64,000 nucleotides of DNA from an uncultured Collinsella sp. (GCA_900542905.1 UQPF01000002.1:1-64000), one strand, 5' to 3'. Positions 25,667 through 37,629 are shown, numbered from the stretch's first letter. The notes: generated from the sequence alone by a model not told the origin. A program made the numbers and translations.

Positions 25667-25750
25667 CCCGGAATGAGAGGGGCTAAAAGGCCCTATTAGG
25701 CTCCGATTTGACCTCTAATAGGAATATTTGCCCCCTCCTCTCATTCTGGG
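25667..25750. repeat. Long imperfect palindrome
   Basis: CCCGGAATGAGAGG and GGCCCTATTAGG on the left match CCTAATAGAGG-like and CCTCTCATTCTGGG on the right, forming an interrupted stem of about 30 bp. It lies just upstream of the anchored-protein gene. From 25751 to 25956 I see no gene or named signal. Confidence 0.5.
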
Positions 25751-25956
25751 CGAGAGGTCAATAATTGAGTTCACGAGTTTTGCGCAATACTATTCTCACT
25801 AAACTCACTATTTTCACTATAAGCACTATAAAAACGATGGGGGCGATGACGAGAACATTGTGACGTGCGATAGCTAAGCCGTTTAAGCCGGACTCTGACC
25901 TTGAATCTCCGCCTCTATCTGTGCGAACGGGCTATTGTCGGTTCTCGATTCCATCG

Positions 25957-26221
25957 CTGCGTTCTCGTTGGGTCTTGGGATCGCCAAACGTAGACTGGGC
26001 TTGATGTCGCCTCTTTTAATCGGGGCTGATTCTTCTCTGGACCACCCCAAAGGGGACGGGCACCTTTGTGGTGGTTCTTGGTTTGTCTCGATCTGTAACA
26101 GTTAGACCCTAATTTGCCGAGTAGATGTTACAGATTGAGACAAACGGGTGCCGCTGAACAATTCGTCTCGATTTGTAACATCTGGAGCCAGAAACGGTCG
26201 ATAGATGTTACAGATTGAGAC
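25957..26221. repeat. Hairpin-rich intergenic repeat, copy 2
   Basis: The diverged partner of 24623-24890, in the same orientation. It keeps CTGCGTTCTCGTTGGGTCTTG at the start, the GGGGACGGGCACCTTTGTGG hairpin, and two palindromes with TGTAACA/TGTTACA arms bounded by TCTCGAT and GAGAC. Arms differ between copies while pairing is largely kept. Confidence 0.7.
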
Positions 26222-26281
26222 GGTAGCGCACCTGTGCGGCGGCGGGCCGACATCTTTACCCCTATCTCTTAATCACTCAGA

Positions 26282-26308
26282 AAATCTTATATATAGAGAC
26301 TTAGATTT
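26282..26308 (+). promoter_or_regulatory. Heat-shock operator-like element before clpB
   Basis: AAATCTTATAT, 5 bp, GACTTAGATTT, the same as at 17402-17428 before dnaK except in the spacer. GTATAAG follows as a possible -10 box. Shared control of dnaK and clpB by HspR is the simplest reading. Confidence 0.65.
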
Positions 26309-26397
26309 GTGTATAAGATCGCGCAAAGCTGGCAACAATACTTCTCGAACAACGTGAAGCCGCCCCGTAGGGCGGCCGCCCCAAGAGAGGTGATTCC

Positions 26398-29025
<2,628 letters not shown>

Positions 29026-29072
29026 ATTTATGGGACATGCCTTAAAATCTGCCAGCCGTCTCTAAACGCCAA

Positions 29073-29107
29073 GGGCGGCGGATCCAATTGGGTCCGCCGC
29101 CCTTTTT
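29073..29107 (+). terminator. Terminator after clpB
   Basis: GGGCGGCGGATCC pairs with GGGTCCGCCGCCC (one imperfect pair) around AATT and is followed by TTTTT. Confidence 0.88.
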
Positions 29108-29157
29108 CGTGCGACAATCGATAATGTTGAACGGATGCGATGCAAGGAGCTATGCAG

Positions 29158-29352
29158 ATGAAAGACGAGAACAAGACGAACGCACCGGCGGCTGAGATAG
29201 CGTCCGCCGCACCAAGGCCCGCGCCGAAACCGGCGCCCAAGCCGTGCGACCCCTGCATCCGTGCCGAGAACGAGGACGATGACGGCTACGATCCCTACAG
29301 CGATCGCCGCCCCGAGCGCGAGCCGCTGTTCGAAGCCGACCCCTGGCGCTAG
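29158..29352 (+). CDS. Small Pro/Ala-rich and acidic protein
   Basis: A 64-residue protein with a Pro/Ala/Lys segment (APRPAPKPAPKP), a single CDPC motif and an acidic tail (ENEDDDGYDPYSD). It has no membrane segment and is probably disordered. The ATG at 29158 follows AAGGAG by eight bases; ATG 29152 is too close to it. I recognise no family and cannot be sure it is translated, but the ribosome site and codon use fit the host. Confidence 0.5.
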   Translation: MKDENKTNAPAAEIASAAPRPAPKPAPKPCDPCIRAENEDDDGYDPYSDRRPEREPLFEADPWR

Positions 29353-29527
29353 TTGCATCAAGTAGCTAATTTGGCGATGATTTTCTGGGACGGGTAGTCA
29401 AAAAAGTCCCGTCCCAAATCGACTGTCCAGGGAGTCGCATTCGAGCTTGGTTGTCCTCTCAGCCACTCGGCATCCTTCGAGCAGTAATAGTGAAAAAACT
29501 TGCCTAGGTGTTAATCAAGTAAGACAC

Positions 29528-29589
29528 AATCTTGCTCTTCAATTAATCAAGAATAGGTATAATTTTGATTAGCTAGAGAGCAAGATTGG
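29528..29589 (+). promoter_or_regulatory. Promoter flanked by a 12-bp inverted repeat
   Basis: CAATCTTGCTCT and AGAGCAAGATTG form a perfect 12-bp inverted repeat about 35 bp apart, enclosing a TATAAT box (GGTATAATTTTG). The second arm ends just before the ribosome site of the ATPase gene at 29596. This suggests an operator or an RNA fold that hides the ribosome site. From 29353 to 29527 I see nothing else. Confidence 0.55.
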
Positions 29590-29595
29590 AGAATT

Positions 29596-30948
29596 ATGGC
29601 ATTCAACGACTTGGTCGCCCGGAAAATAAAGGACTTTGAACAGCAGGGGGTTCCGCGGGTCTTTGAGCGAGACCTTGATCTAGGAAATCCACAGGAGCCA
29701 AAGCGCGACAACATCGTAAATGTGATTGTGGGGGCCCGCCGTTGTGGAAAGACGTATCGCCTGTATCAGGAGATGCGGCGGCTTCAGAGCCGGGGCGTCG
29801 AGCTTGACCGGATGCTTTACTTCAATTTTGAGGATGAGCGCTTGCGCCCGTATGAGCCATCGCTGCTGGCGGACGTGCTCGACACGTTCTATGCGCTGTA
29901 TCCTGCTGCTCGAACCGAGGGCGCTTATATTTTCTTTGACGAGATCCAGGAAATTCCCGAATGGGGTGCGTTTCTGCGACGTGTAGTCGATACGGAGAAA
30001 GCGACCGTCTATGTGACGGGATCTTCTTCTAAGATGCTGTCCTCAGAACTTAAGAGCGAGTTCAGGGGTCGTTCTCTTGTGCGAGAGCTTTTTCCATTGA
30101 GCTTTTCGGAATACGTTCGATATAAGACGGGGAACGTTCCCGAGCCAGATGTGACCTTTTCCCCGAGCGATGCGGCGCTGCTTCGACATCATCTGATCGG
30201 ATATCTTGAACGAGGGGGATTCATCGCGACACTTGGGCAGACGCCCGCAGACGCGATTCAGCTGCTACAGGAATATGCTTCGCGAACGGTCGCCATGGAC
30301 GTCGTTGAACGCTACGACGTCAAGAACCCTCGCCTGGCATCGCTGTTCCTGACGCGGTGTATGGCATCTTCGGGACGAGAGCTGTCGGTGAACAAAGTGT
30401 ATAACGAGTTCAAGAGCAGGCAGATACCCGTCAGTCGTAATTCGCTCAGCGACTTACTTGAGTATTATGAGGACGCCTACCTGTTGTTTTCTGTGCCGGA
30501 GTTCACGCGTTCACTGGCAAATAACATGCGGTCTGCGTCTAAGGTCTACGCTGTCGATCCTGCGATGTTTGGAGCATTCTCTCCCGCATCGGCATTGGAC
30601 CAGGGCCAGAGGCTCGAGACCGCAGTGTTCAATGCGCTAAGAAGAAGGACTCCCGCGGTGAGGACCGGCTCGGTCTGCCGTCTGCTGATCAAAGAGAAGA
30701 GTAAAAGCCATGAGGTGGACTTTGTTGCTGGGGACGCACTTCTCATGCGGGCTTATAGCCTGATTCAGGTGAGCGCGGATATGGCAAGTGAGAAAACGCG
30801 CGAGCGCGAAATTGCCGCGCTTGATGCCTCGATGGCCCAGTTCGATCTTGGCGAGTCGGCAATCGTTACCATGGATGAACAGACCGATATTCCATGCGAG
30901 CACGGTGTGGTACACGTTATGCCCGCATGGAAGTGGCTCCTTGCCTAA
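29596..30948 (+). CDS. AAA ATPase with DUF4143 domain
   Basis: A 450-residue ATPase of the AAA_14/DUF4143 group, common in gut bacteria and archaea and of unclear function. The N-terminal ATPase has Walker A VGARRCGKTY and Walker B YIFFDEIQEIP, with the sensor segment VYVTGSSSKML and FRGRSLVRELFPLSFSEY. The C-terminal domain (about residue 290 onward) has the nuclease-like LLIKEKSKSHEVDFVAGD pattern seen in DUF4143. The start has GGAG at good spacing. It stands alone behind an AT-rich promoter and its base composition is lower in GC than the neighbours, which hints at gene transfer. Confidence 0.88.
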   Translation: MAFNDLVARKIKDFEQQGVPRVFERDLDLGNPQEPKRDNIVNVIVGARRCGKTYRLYQEMRRLQSRGVELDRMLYFNFEDERLRPYEPSLLADVLDTFYALYPAARTEGAYIFFDEIQEIPEWGAFLRRVVDTEKATVYVTGSSSKMLSSELKSEFRGRSLVRELFPLSFSEYVRYKTGNVPEPDVTFSPSDAALLRHHLIGYLERGGFIATLGQTPADAIQLLQEYASRTVAMDVVERYDVKNPRLASLFLTRCMASSGRELSVNKVYNEFKSRQIPVSRNSLSDLLEYYEDAYLLFSVPEFTRSLANNMRSASKVYAVDPAMFGAFSPASALDQGQRLETAVFNALRRRTPAVRTGSVCRLLIKEKSKSHEVDFVAGDALLMRAYSLIQVSADMASEKTREREIAALDASMAQFDLGESAIVTMDEQTDIPCEHGVVHVMPAWKWLLA

Positions 30949-31021
30949 TCATCTATGGGCCTGTGGGGTCAGGACCTCCTGGCTCCTTCATCACGGTTGG
31001 GGAGCACCTTGCTGTGCCAGG

Positions 31022-32503
31022 CTAGTCCTGGGCTTTGATGCTCGGCAGTAGGATCTGCGCGAGGTAGTCGGTCTCGAGTTTGGTCGCGGCGTCTGCGTTG
31101 CCGTCTTTGCCAACCAGGTCGTTCTTGATCTGGCTATACGTATAGCGGTTGCCGGTCGTCAGCTCGACAAGCTCAATGGCCGTGTCCATGGGGTAGGTCG
31201 ACACGGGATTCTGGGTGCGCCCGTTGATAGTCTGGGGCACCACGTACGGATAGACGGGGCCGCTGGCATAGACGGTATAACCGTTGCCCAGGCTGACCGT
31301 GCCCAAAACCGTATCGCCGTCATCGGGCGTAAAGGTCTCGCCATCGCGCACGGCGACGAGCGTCACGAGCGGCGTATTGGCGTCGTCGCCCAGATAGATG
31401 CATAGCGTGCTGCCGTTTTGCCAAGTTGCGATCTTGCCGTACCACTCGACGGGAATATCGAGCTGGTAGAGGTCGGTTGCCTTGTGGCGAGCGTCAGCAT
31501 CACGGGATGCCTGTGCCTTTTGCGCGCTCACGGCATTGACGGCGGCGTCGCGCCGCGCGGTTGCTGCCTGCTGGAGTACTTTGGCAGCCGCGGCGGAGCT
31601 CGCACCGCCCTCCTCGGCATACTTGGCGGCGGCATCGATCTGGTCGTCGGTTACCGTGTCGGCCGAAGGCACCTTGAGCTTAAAGGTGACCTGGGCACTT
31701 AAATCCTGTCCATCGCTCTTAACGGTGACCTGCGTCTTGGTGGTCGGGACGGTATAGATGGTGCCGTCGGCCGCGATGGGGGAGGCAGCGATGGAGAGCG
31801 TGTAATCGCCGGGCAGCAGTTTGATGCCGCGGCCGTGCTCGTCAACATAGAGCGTTTCGCTCACGGAGGAGCCATCAGCGTCCTGACCGCTTACCTGTAC
31901 GGGAATCTTGGAGCCGGTGGAACAGTCGAGGCCCGCGGCATGCACGCCAATCTGCACTGACATCATCGTGTGGGCATTGGCGGCGACAGCGGCAGCCTGC
32001 TCTTGCTGATATCCGTTCCAGGCAGCATAGCCTGCACCGCCGGCGACGAGCGCGACGGCCACGACACTGGCGACCATCAGATTGCGACGCTTGGGCGACA
32101 TCTTGCGATGGCGAACCTCGGCCTCGCGTGCCGAGGGGACGGACGGAAGGGGAATATCGCCCATGGCGATGGTCTCGTCCACGGCTGGTGCGGAACCCAG
32201 GCCAGGAAGCTCGCGGGTCAGCGAATCCTCGGCCGGCAAGCTGTCGAGCAAGACGGTTTCCTCGCCCGTGTCGGATCCGGGCTGGTCGTCGGCCTCGATA
32301 TCGTCCTCTTCGGCTTCGTCAGGAGCGTCTTTGGCGTCGCTGCCTTCGTCCTCAGTGTCTTCGTGCACCTCGTCCTGCGCGTCGACGACCGAATCGCTAA
32401 ACGAGAGCTCGTCTAGCGCAATCCGGTCAAGGCTCTCCAGGGCTTCGGCACATGCTTCCGCATCCTGGGCCGCATCCTCGCGGCCATACGTCTCATCGCT
32501 CAT
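31022..32503 (-). CDS. Single-pass membrane protein with acidic cytoplasmic tail
   Basis: A 493-residue protein I cannot assign. Residues 1 to about 140 are very acidic and probably disordered inside the cell. One transmembrane helix follows basic residues (RRNLMVASVVAVALVAGGAG). The outer part has a beta-sandwich-like domain (KLLPGDYTLSIAASPIAADG), an Ala-rich helical stretch and a C-terminal domain (LDIPVEWYGKIATWQNGSTL) resembling surface lipoprotein modules. I start at 32503 because GGGGGAT precedes it; a longer frame to 32554 is less likely. It is convergent with the ATPase gene and appears monocistronic. No sorting signal is visible. Confidence 0.75.
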   Translation of the reverse strand: MSDETYGREDAAQDAEACAEALESLDRIALDELSFSDSVVDAQDEVHEDTEDEGSDAKDAPDEAEEDDIEADDQPGSDTGEETVLLDSLPAEDSLTRELPGLGSAPAVDETIAMGDIPLPSVPSAREAEVRHRKMSPKRRNLMVASVVAVALVAGGAGYAAWNGYQQEQAAAVAANAHTMMSVQIGVHAAGLDCSTGSKIPVQVSGQDADGSSVSETLYVDEHGRGIKLLPGDYTLSIAASPIAADGTIYTVPTTKTQVTVKSDGQDLSAQVTFKLKVPSADTVTDDQIDAAAKYAEEGGASSAAAAKVLQQAATARRDAAVNAVSAQKAQASRDADARHKATDLYQLDIPVEWYGKIATWQNGSTLCIYLGDDANTPLVTLVAVRDGETFTPDDGDTVLGTVSLGNGYTVYASGPVYPYVVPQTINGRTQNPVSTYPMDTAIELVELTTGNRYTYSQIKNDLVGKDGNADAATKLETDYLAQILLPSIKAQD

Positions 32504-32624
32504 ATATCCCCCAATGCAATATCGGCTCAACACTGTACCCAAAAATGGAGCCATATAAAGCGCATACGAAATATAAGATCCGATTTAACCTGAGCGCATC
32601 GTTCGGCCGCATCCTCGCGGCAGC

Positions 32625-32664
32625 AAAAAGCCCCCGGAAAGCGAACAAATCGCTTTCCGGGGGC
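32625..32664 (-). terminator. Terminator of the membrane protein gene at 32735
   Basis: GCCCCCGGAAAGCGA pairs perfectly with TCGCTTTCCGGGGGC around ACAAA. Read on the minus strand it is followed by TTTTTG. Confidence 0.88.
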
Positions 32665-32734
32665 ATGCAATACGTTGCATTGCGCGGAGTCGGCCAGGTG
32701 GCTTCACATTCAAGCGATGTTTGCGTCGGGCGCG

Positions 32735-33742
32735 TTACTCGGCGTGCGCGTAATCAACCTTGGCGCGGCGAGCAGTAGCCTTCTCCCAATCGCTGGTGCC
32801 CTCAAAGACATCCTGCTTGTAGGGATTGCGGCCGAGCTTCTTGGCGCGGTAGGCGATGTAGATGATCGCGGCGACGTTAGCGACCAGTGCGGCGATCGAG
32901 ACCGCGGTAGCGGCGCCGGGGTCGAGCGTGGAGTGGGTCACAAAGATGGACTCCTCCTGGAAGTACGGGAACACCTGGGCAAACATGCACCAAATAGCAA
33001 GCGTAAAGGCGCGGTTCTGGATCCAGCCGCCCTTGTTCCAGATAAAGGCGGCGACGGTGGGCGCCAGCAGCAGCGCAAAGCCGCAGAACCAGGAGTGGGT
33101 GGGCAGGCAGTTGTAGGTGTAGCAGAAGTTCCAGATATCGTAGGCGATGATGTAGACCCAGGTCATATCGGGCCACAGCATGTCGGTCTGATCCTCGGAG
33201 GCGTAGACGCTCCACCAACCGGTCATGCAGAAGATGTTGATGATACCGGCGATGCCGTTGAACACGTTGTTCCAGCCGGCCAGCTGCGTGGCACCTTCGG
33301 AGGTGACCCAGGTGGACTCGCCCAGGACAAAGAAGTGATAGGCGCTCTCGAAGTCGGACACGACGGCGATCATGATGTTGATGGCGACGATCACAAACGG
33401 CCACGCGCGGAACCAATGCGCCTTGCCGATCTTGCCCCACTGGTACTTAATGGCAATGAAGCCCCAGCAACCGGCCAGCGCCGCGTATACCTTGGCGTAG
33501 TGGAACCAGCTGTTCTGGTACACATGGGTGGGGTTGGTGAGCGCCCACTCGGCACCCTGCGAAACACCGACGGCGATGGCGACACAGTAGATGGTCATGG
33601 CCAGCGGAGCCACGCCAAAGATGATTGCCGCGCCCAGCTTGGTGCGGCGGCCGACCTCGTTGAGCACGATCAGGCCAATAAAGACCATGGCCCAGCCGGC
33701 CCAGTGGATAAGGGTATCGCTACCCCAAACATCGAACAGCAT
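32735..33742 (-). CDS. Polytopic membrane protein (DUF5692-like)
   Basis: A 335-residue integral membrane protein with about eight or nine hydrophobic helices rich in Trp, Tyr and Phe (AGWAMVFIGLIVLNEVGRRT, FAQVFPYFQEESIFVTHS). The sequence recalls the DUF5692 group found in Coriobacteriia, a recollection I cannot verify. Function is unknown; a transporter or small-molecule sensor is possible. The ATG at 33742 has AAAGGAGA upstream. It lies 63 bp after the tetR gene on the same strand, so the regulator probably controls it. Confidence 0.75.
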   Translation of the reverse strand: MLFDVWGSDTLIHWAGWAMVFIGLIVLNEVGRRTKLGAAIIFGVAPLAMTIYCVAIAVGVSQGAEWALTNPTHVYQNSWFHYAKVYAALAGCWGFIAIKYQWGKIGKAHWFRAWPFVIVAINIMIAVVSDFESAYHFFVLGESTWVTSEGATQLAGWNNVFNGIAGIINIFCMTGWWSVYASEDQTDMLWPDMTWVYIIAYDIWNFCYTYNCLPTHSWFCGFALLLAPTVAAFIWNKGGWIQNRAFTLAIWCMFAQVFPYFQEESIFVTHSTLDPGAATAVSIAALVANVAAIIYIAYRAKKLGRNPYKQDVFEGTSDWEKATARRAKVDYAHAE

Positions 33743-33805
33743 GCTGCTCTCCTTTCACACGCCCGCGGCCCCTCTTCTGATCGCGGGCAGTTTGGCCAAA
33801 TGTCG

Positions 33806-34468
33806 TCAGTTCTGGGGCTTGCGCTCCGGATACTTGGCGGTATAGCCCTCGATGTGGAGTGTCGAGGCGATGATTTCCTTGACCGTCTCGTCGGGCACAT
33901 CGGGGTGCGTGCGGATATACATCAACAACCCCATAATGAGGGTGTAGAACGTCTCGTAGACATGGTCGATGCGTAGCTCATGATGGGCGACAAAATCCAC
34001 CACGGTGGTGTCGCAGATATACTGCGCCACGCGCTGGACCACGTTGTGCAAAAAGCCGCCGTAGAGCGCGCCGCTGCTCGAGGTGAGCGTGCTCGGCAGC
34101 TCGTGGCCGCTGGCGACCAGGCGCTTAAAGAGCGGGGCGACGGTGTCGAGCGCGCCCTCGATATCGCCGACGGTGCGGTTGGCATTCCACTGCTCGAGCT
34201 CGGAGATAAAACCGTCGATTGCCTCGTCCATGACGGCGGTGACGGCGGCGTCCATGTCGGCGAAGTAGTGGTAGAACAATGAACGCGTACAGCCGGCTCG
34301 CTTTGTCACGGCCGAGACGGATAGATGGGACACGCCCAGCTCGGAGCTTACGGTGCGTACGGCATCGAGGATCTCGCGACGGCGTTCGTCGCCCGTCAGG
34401 CGCTTTGCCGCGCTATCGGATGCGGGGACGGCATCGACCACAGAGGTGCCTGCTGCGTTGTTGCCCAT
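33806..34468 (-). CDS. TetR-family transcriptional regulator
   Basis: A 220-residue regulator. The DNA-binding domain is at residues 25 to 75 (RREILDAVRTVSSELGVSHL, then VTKRAGCTRSLFYHYFADMD). The ligand-binding half is helical, with a stretch GALYGGFLHNVVQRVAQYIC. TetR proteins are repressors released by small molecules. It is divergent from the large flavoprotein gene at 34658, and two copies of a TTGAC-N5-GTCAA palindrome lie between them. It probably controls both directions. The effector is unknown. Confidence 0.92.
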   Translation of the reverse strand: MGNNAAGTSVVDAVPASDSAAKRLTGDERRREILDAVRTVSSELGVSHLSVSAVTKRAGCTRSLFYHYFADMDAAVTAVMDEAIDGFISELEQWNANRTVGDIEGALDTVAPLFKRLVASGHELPSTLTSSSGALYGGFLHNVVQRVAQYICDTTVVDFVAHHELRIDHVYETFYTLIMGLLMYIRTHPDVPDETVKEIIASTLHIEGYTAKYPERKPQN

Positions 34469-34526
34469 GTTTTGCCGCCTTTCATCCTCTTTTGCCTGAC
34501 CGTTCGCCTAACAGTCTTGAATATTG

Positions 34527-34564
34527 TTGACGGTTCGTCAATACTATTTTTGACACAATGTCAA
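34527..34564 (+). promoter_or_regulatory. Paired TTGAC-N5-GTCAA operators
   Basis: Two 15-bp palindromes with identical arms TTGAC/GTCAA and different 5-bp centres lie at 34527-34541 and 34550-34564, 23 bp apart centre to centre. They sit between tetR and the divergent flavoprotein gene, as expected of TetR operators. Confidence 0.75.
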
Positions 34565-34657
34565 CAATGGCGGGTGAACGGCATGGGGGCATGCCCGGCC
34601 TGCAAAAAAAGAGGGGTGCCGCGGTCCCGCCGGGCTGTGGCAAGAGAAGGGACAACC

Positions 34658-37435
34658 ATGATTCTCAACGGACCGGGGATTAGCTACACCGAGCCCGACA
34701 TCGGTTCGGAGTTCGTGCCGCCGCTGCCGGAGCATCCGCGCGAGGCCATCGTCAAGCTGTGCGAGCACTGCACCAACCGTCTGCTGCATCGCGATGAGCT
34801 GCTGGGCTACGAGTACTGGTCGTTTGCCGAGGCTGCAACCGACGAGCAGGCCGAAGTGCTCTGCAAGATGAAGATGCGCCGCCCCTATACGCTGCCCGAG
34901 ATGGTCAAGCTCACCGGCATGCCTGAGGCCGATATCGAGAAGATGCTCGACGACATGAGCTACACGGGTCTGCTCGAGTACAACTGGGAAAACCCCGAGC
35001 GCGCCAAGCAGTGGGTGCTGCCCATGCTGGTGCCGGGTTCCGCCGAGTTCCTCAACATGCGCATGAGCCAGCTCGAGGAGCACCCGGTCTATGCCAAGTT
35101 CTTTGAGCAGGCGTCCAAGGGACCGCTGTCCAAGGCCACGCCGATGGTGCCGCCCGGTGGTGCCGGCATCGGCATGCATGTCATTCCGGTCGAGAAGGCT
35201 ATCGATGCCGCGAGCACGTCGGTGCCGATCGAGCATATTGAGCATTGGCTCGACAAATACGATGGCAAATATGCCGCTAGTACCTGCAGTTGCCGCGCGA
35301 GCCGTCGCGTGATGGGTGAGGGCTGCGCCGACGACCCCGCCGACTGGTGCATTGCCGTGGGCGATATGGCCGACTATGTGGTTGAGACCGACCGCGGCCA
35401 TTACGTGACGCGCGACGAGGTCTACGACATCCTGCGCCAGGCCGAGGACAACGGCTTTGTGCACCAGATCACCAATATCGACGGCGAGAACAAGATCTTC
35501 GCTATCTGCAACTGCAACGTCAACGTGTGCTACGCCCTGCGCACCTCTCAGCTGTTCAACACGCCCAACCTGTCGCGCTCGGCCTATGTCGCCAAGGTCG
35601 AGAAGGACAAGTGCGTGGCCTGCGGTCGCTGCGTTGAGGTGTGCCCGGCCGGCGCCGCCAAGCTCGGCCAGAAGCTCTGCAGCAAAAAGGCCGGCGGACA
35701 GGTGCCCGAGTATCCGCGCCAGGAGCTGCCCGACGCCACCAAGTGGGACCACACCAAGTGGTCGCCCAACTACCGCAACGACAACCGTATCGAGACGCAT
35801 GAGTCCGGCACCGCTCCCTGCAAGACGGCCTGCCCCGCGCACGTCGCCGTTCAGGGCTATTTGAAGCTCGCGGCTCAGGGTCGCTATGACGAGGCCCTAG
35901 CACTCATTAAGCGCGAGAACCCGCTGCCCGCTATCTGCGGCCGTGTGTGCAACCGACGCTGTGAGGATGCCTGCACCCGCGGCCGTGTGGACGCCGCCGT
36001 GGCTATCGACGAGGTCAAGAAGTTCATCGCCCAGCGCGATCTGGATGCCGCGACCCGCTATGTCCCGCCTGTGGTGACCCCGACGCGTGCCGGCGGCTTC
36101 GACCAGAAGATCGCCATCATCGGTGCCGGTCCGGCCGGCCTGTCCTGCGCCTTCTATCTGGCCGAGAAGGGCTACAAACCTGTCGTGTTCGAGAAAAACG
36201 AGCGCCCGGGCGGCATGCTCACTTACGGTATTCCCAGCTTTAAGCTGGAAAAGGACGTTATCGAGGCCGAGGTTGAGGTCATTCGCCTGATGGGCGCCGA
36301 GTTCCGCTATGGCGTTGAGGTCGGTCGCGATGTGACGCTCGACGAGCTGCGCGAGCAGGGCTTTAAGGCCTTTTATGTTGCCATCGGCTGTCAGGGCGGC
36401 CGCCTCGCCGGTATTCCGGGCGAAGAAGCCGAGGACGTGAGCGTGGCCGTCGACTTCTTGCGCGAGGTCAACAGCGGCAAGATCGACGCGCTGCCCGGCC
36501 GCACCATTGTGGTGGGCGGCGGCAACGTGGCTATCGATGTCGCGCGCAACGCCTGCCGTCTGGGTTCCGAGCACGTTGAGATGTTCTGCCTGGAGAGCGA
36601 GGCTCAGATGCCCGCCAGCGAGGAGGAGCGTCGCGAGGCCGTTGAGGACGGCGCTCACATCAGTTGCGGCTGGGGCCCCAAGGAGATTCACCTGGACGAG
36701 GCCGGTCGTGTGTGTGGTATCACCTTCAAGCGCTGCACGCGTGTCTTTGACGACGAGGGCCGTTTTGCGCCCGAGTACGACGAGAACGATCTGCGCCGTG
36801 TCGATGCCGACCGCGTGGTCATGTCGATTGGCCAGTCCATTGTGTGGGGAGACCTGCTGGCTGGCTCCAAGGTGGAGCTCGGCCGCGGCCAGGGCGCCCT
36901 TGCCGATCCCCAGACTTACCAGACCGCCGAACCCGACATCTTTGTGGGTGGTGACGTCTACACTGGCCCCAGCTTTGCCATCGACGCTATTGCCGCCGGT
37001 CACGAGGCCGCCGTGTCCATCCATCGCTTTGTGCAGCCGGGCTCCACGCTCACCATCGGCCGCAACCAGCGCCGCTACACCGCGCTCGACCGCGACGACG
37101 TTGTGCTCGAGAGCTACGACAACGCGAGCCGCGAGGTTGCCCACGTGGACCGCGAGCGCGAGAAGGCCGCGCCGTTTAGCGAGTATGTTGAGACCTTTAC
37201 CGAGGAGCAGGTGCGCGCCGAGACCGCCCGCTGCCTGGGCTGCGGCGCCTCGATCGTCGACCCCAACAAGTGCATCGGCTGCGGCCTGTGCACCACCAAG
37301 TGCGCGTTTGACGCCATCCATCTGGATCGAGACCGCCCCGAGTGCTCAACGATGGTCAAATACGAGCAAAAGCTCCCGAGTCTCGGCAAGTACGCGCTCA
37401 AGCGCGCCATCAAGATCAAATTCGGGAAGAAGTAA
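34658..37435 (+). CDS. FeS-flavoprotein with GltD-like oxidoreductase core
   Basis: A 925-residue cytoplasmic redox protein. Residues 1 to about 310 form a helical, Cys-containing domain (CSCRASRRVMGEGC, ICNCNVNVC). A ferredoxin motif follows (CVACGRCVEVCPAG, about 318-332). The GltD-type part has CKTACPAHVAVQGYL and CGRVCNRRCEDAC, the FAD motif IGAGPAGLSCAFY near 487 and the NAD(P) motif VVGGGNVAIDVARNA. A last cluster region is CLGCGASI with CIGCGLCTTKC (about 858-885). It could move electrons from NAD(P)H to ferredoxin-like partners; the physiological substrate is unknown. The ATG at 34658 has GAAGGGA upstream. Divergent tetR and paired operators suggest inducible expression. Confidence 0.85.
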   Translation: MILNGPGISYTEPDIGSEFVPPLPEHPREAIVKLCEHCTNRLLHRDELLGYEYWSFAEAATDEQAEVLCKMKMRRPYTLPEMVKLTGMPEADIEKMLDDMSYTGLLEYNWENPERAKQWVLPMLVPGSAEFLNMRMSQLEEHPVYAKFFEQASKGPLSKATPMVPPGGAGIGMHVIPVEKAIDAASTSVPIEHIEHWLDKYDGKYAASTCSCRASRRVMGEGCADDPADWCIAVGDMADYVVETDRGHYVTRDEVYDILRQAEDNGFVHQITNIDGENKIFAICNCNVNVCYALRTSQLFNTPNLSRSAYVAKVEKDKCVACGRCVEVCPAGAAKLGQKLCSKKAGGQVPEYPRQELPDATKWDHTKWSPNYRNDNRIETHESGTAPCKTACPAHVAVQGYLKLAAQGRYDEALALIKRENPLPAICGRVCNRRCEDACTRGRVDAAVAIDEVKKFIAQRDLDAATRYVPPVVTPTRAGGFDQKIAIIGAGPAGLSCAFYLAEKGYKPVVFEKNERPGGMLTYGIPSFKLEKDVIEAEVEVIRLMGAEFRYGVEVGRDVTLDELREQGFKAFYVAIGCQGGRLAGIPGEEAEDVSVAVDFLREVNSGKIDALPGRTIVVGGGNVAIDVARNACRLGSEHVEMFCLESEAQMPASEEERREAVEDGAHISCGWGPKEIHLDEAGRVCGITFKRCTRVFDDEGRFAPEYDENDLRRVDADRVVMSIGQSIVWGDLLAGSKVELGRGQGALADPQTYQTAEPDIFVGGDVYTGPSFAIDAIAAGHEAAVSIHRFVQPGSTLTIGRNQRRYTALDRDDVVLESYDNASREVAHVDREREKAAPFSEYVETFTEEQVRAETARCLGCGASIVDPNKCIGCGLCTTKCAFDAIHLDRDRPECSTMVKYEQKLPSLGKYALKRAIKIKFGKK

Positions 37436-37629
37436 GAAACGCAACAAGCAGGAGAACGGCGCAGAGAGCGGTTGGACAGCGAGCGAGTCCCAGGCGTGGC
37501 GAGGTGCCTTGAAAGAGGAGGGCATAGGGCTTTTGCCCATGCCCGACGATTGAAAGGCAGATCGCCCGTCTGGGGCTCGCGCAGCGTCAAGCCGACCGCC
37601 GTTCGGTAGAACGGCGGAAGGAATTAAAA

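Noticed and set aside
24623..26221. Composite transposon formed by the two hairpin-rich repeats
   Set aside because: No transposase, no terminal inverted repeats and no target duplication are visible; kept only as a repeat pair.
37436..37553. Short open frame between the flavoprotein and hypA (ending KEEGIGLLPMPDD)
   Set aside because: No start codon with a ribosome site in frame and no family resemblance.
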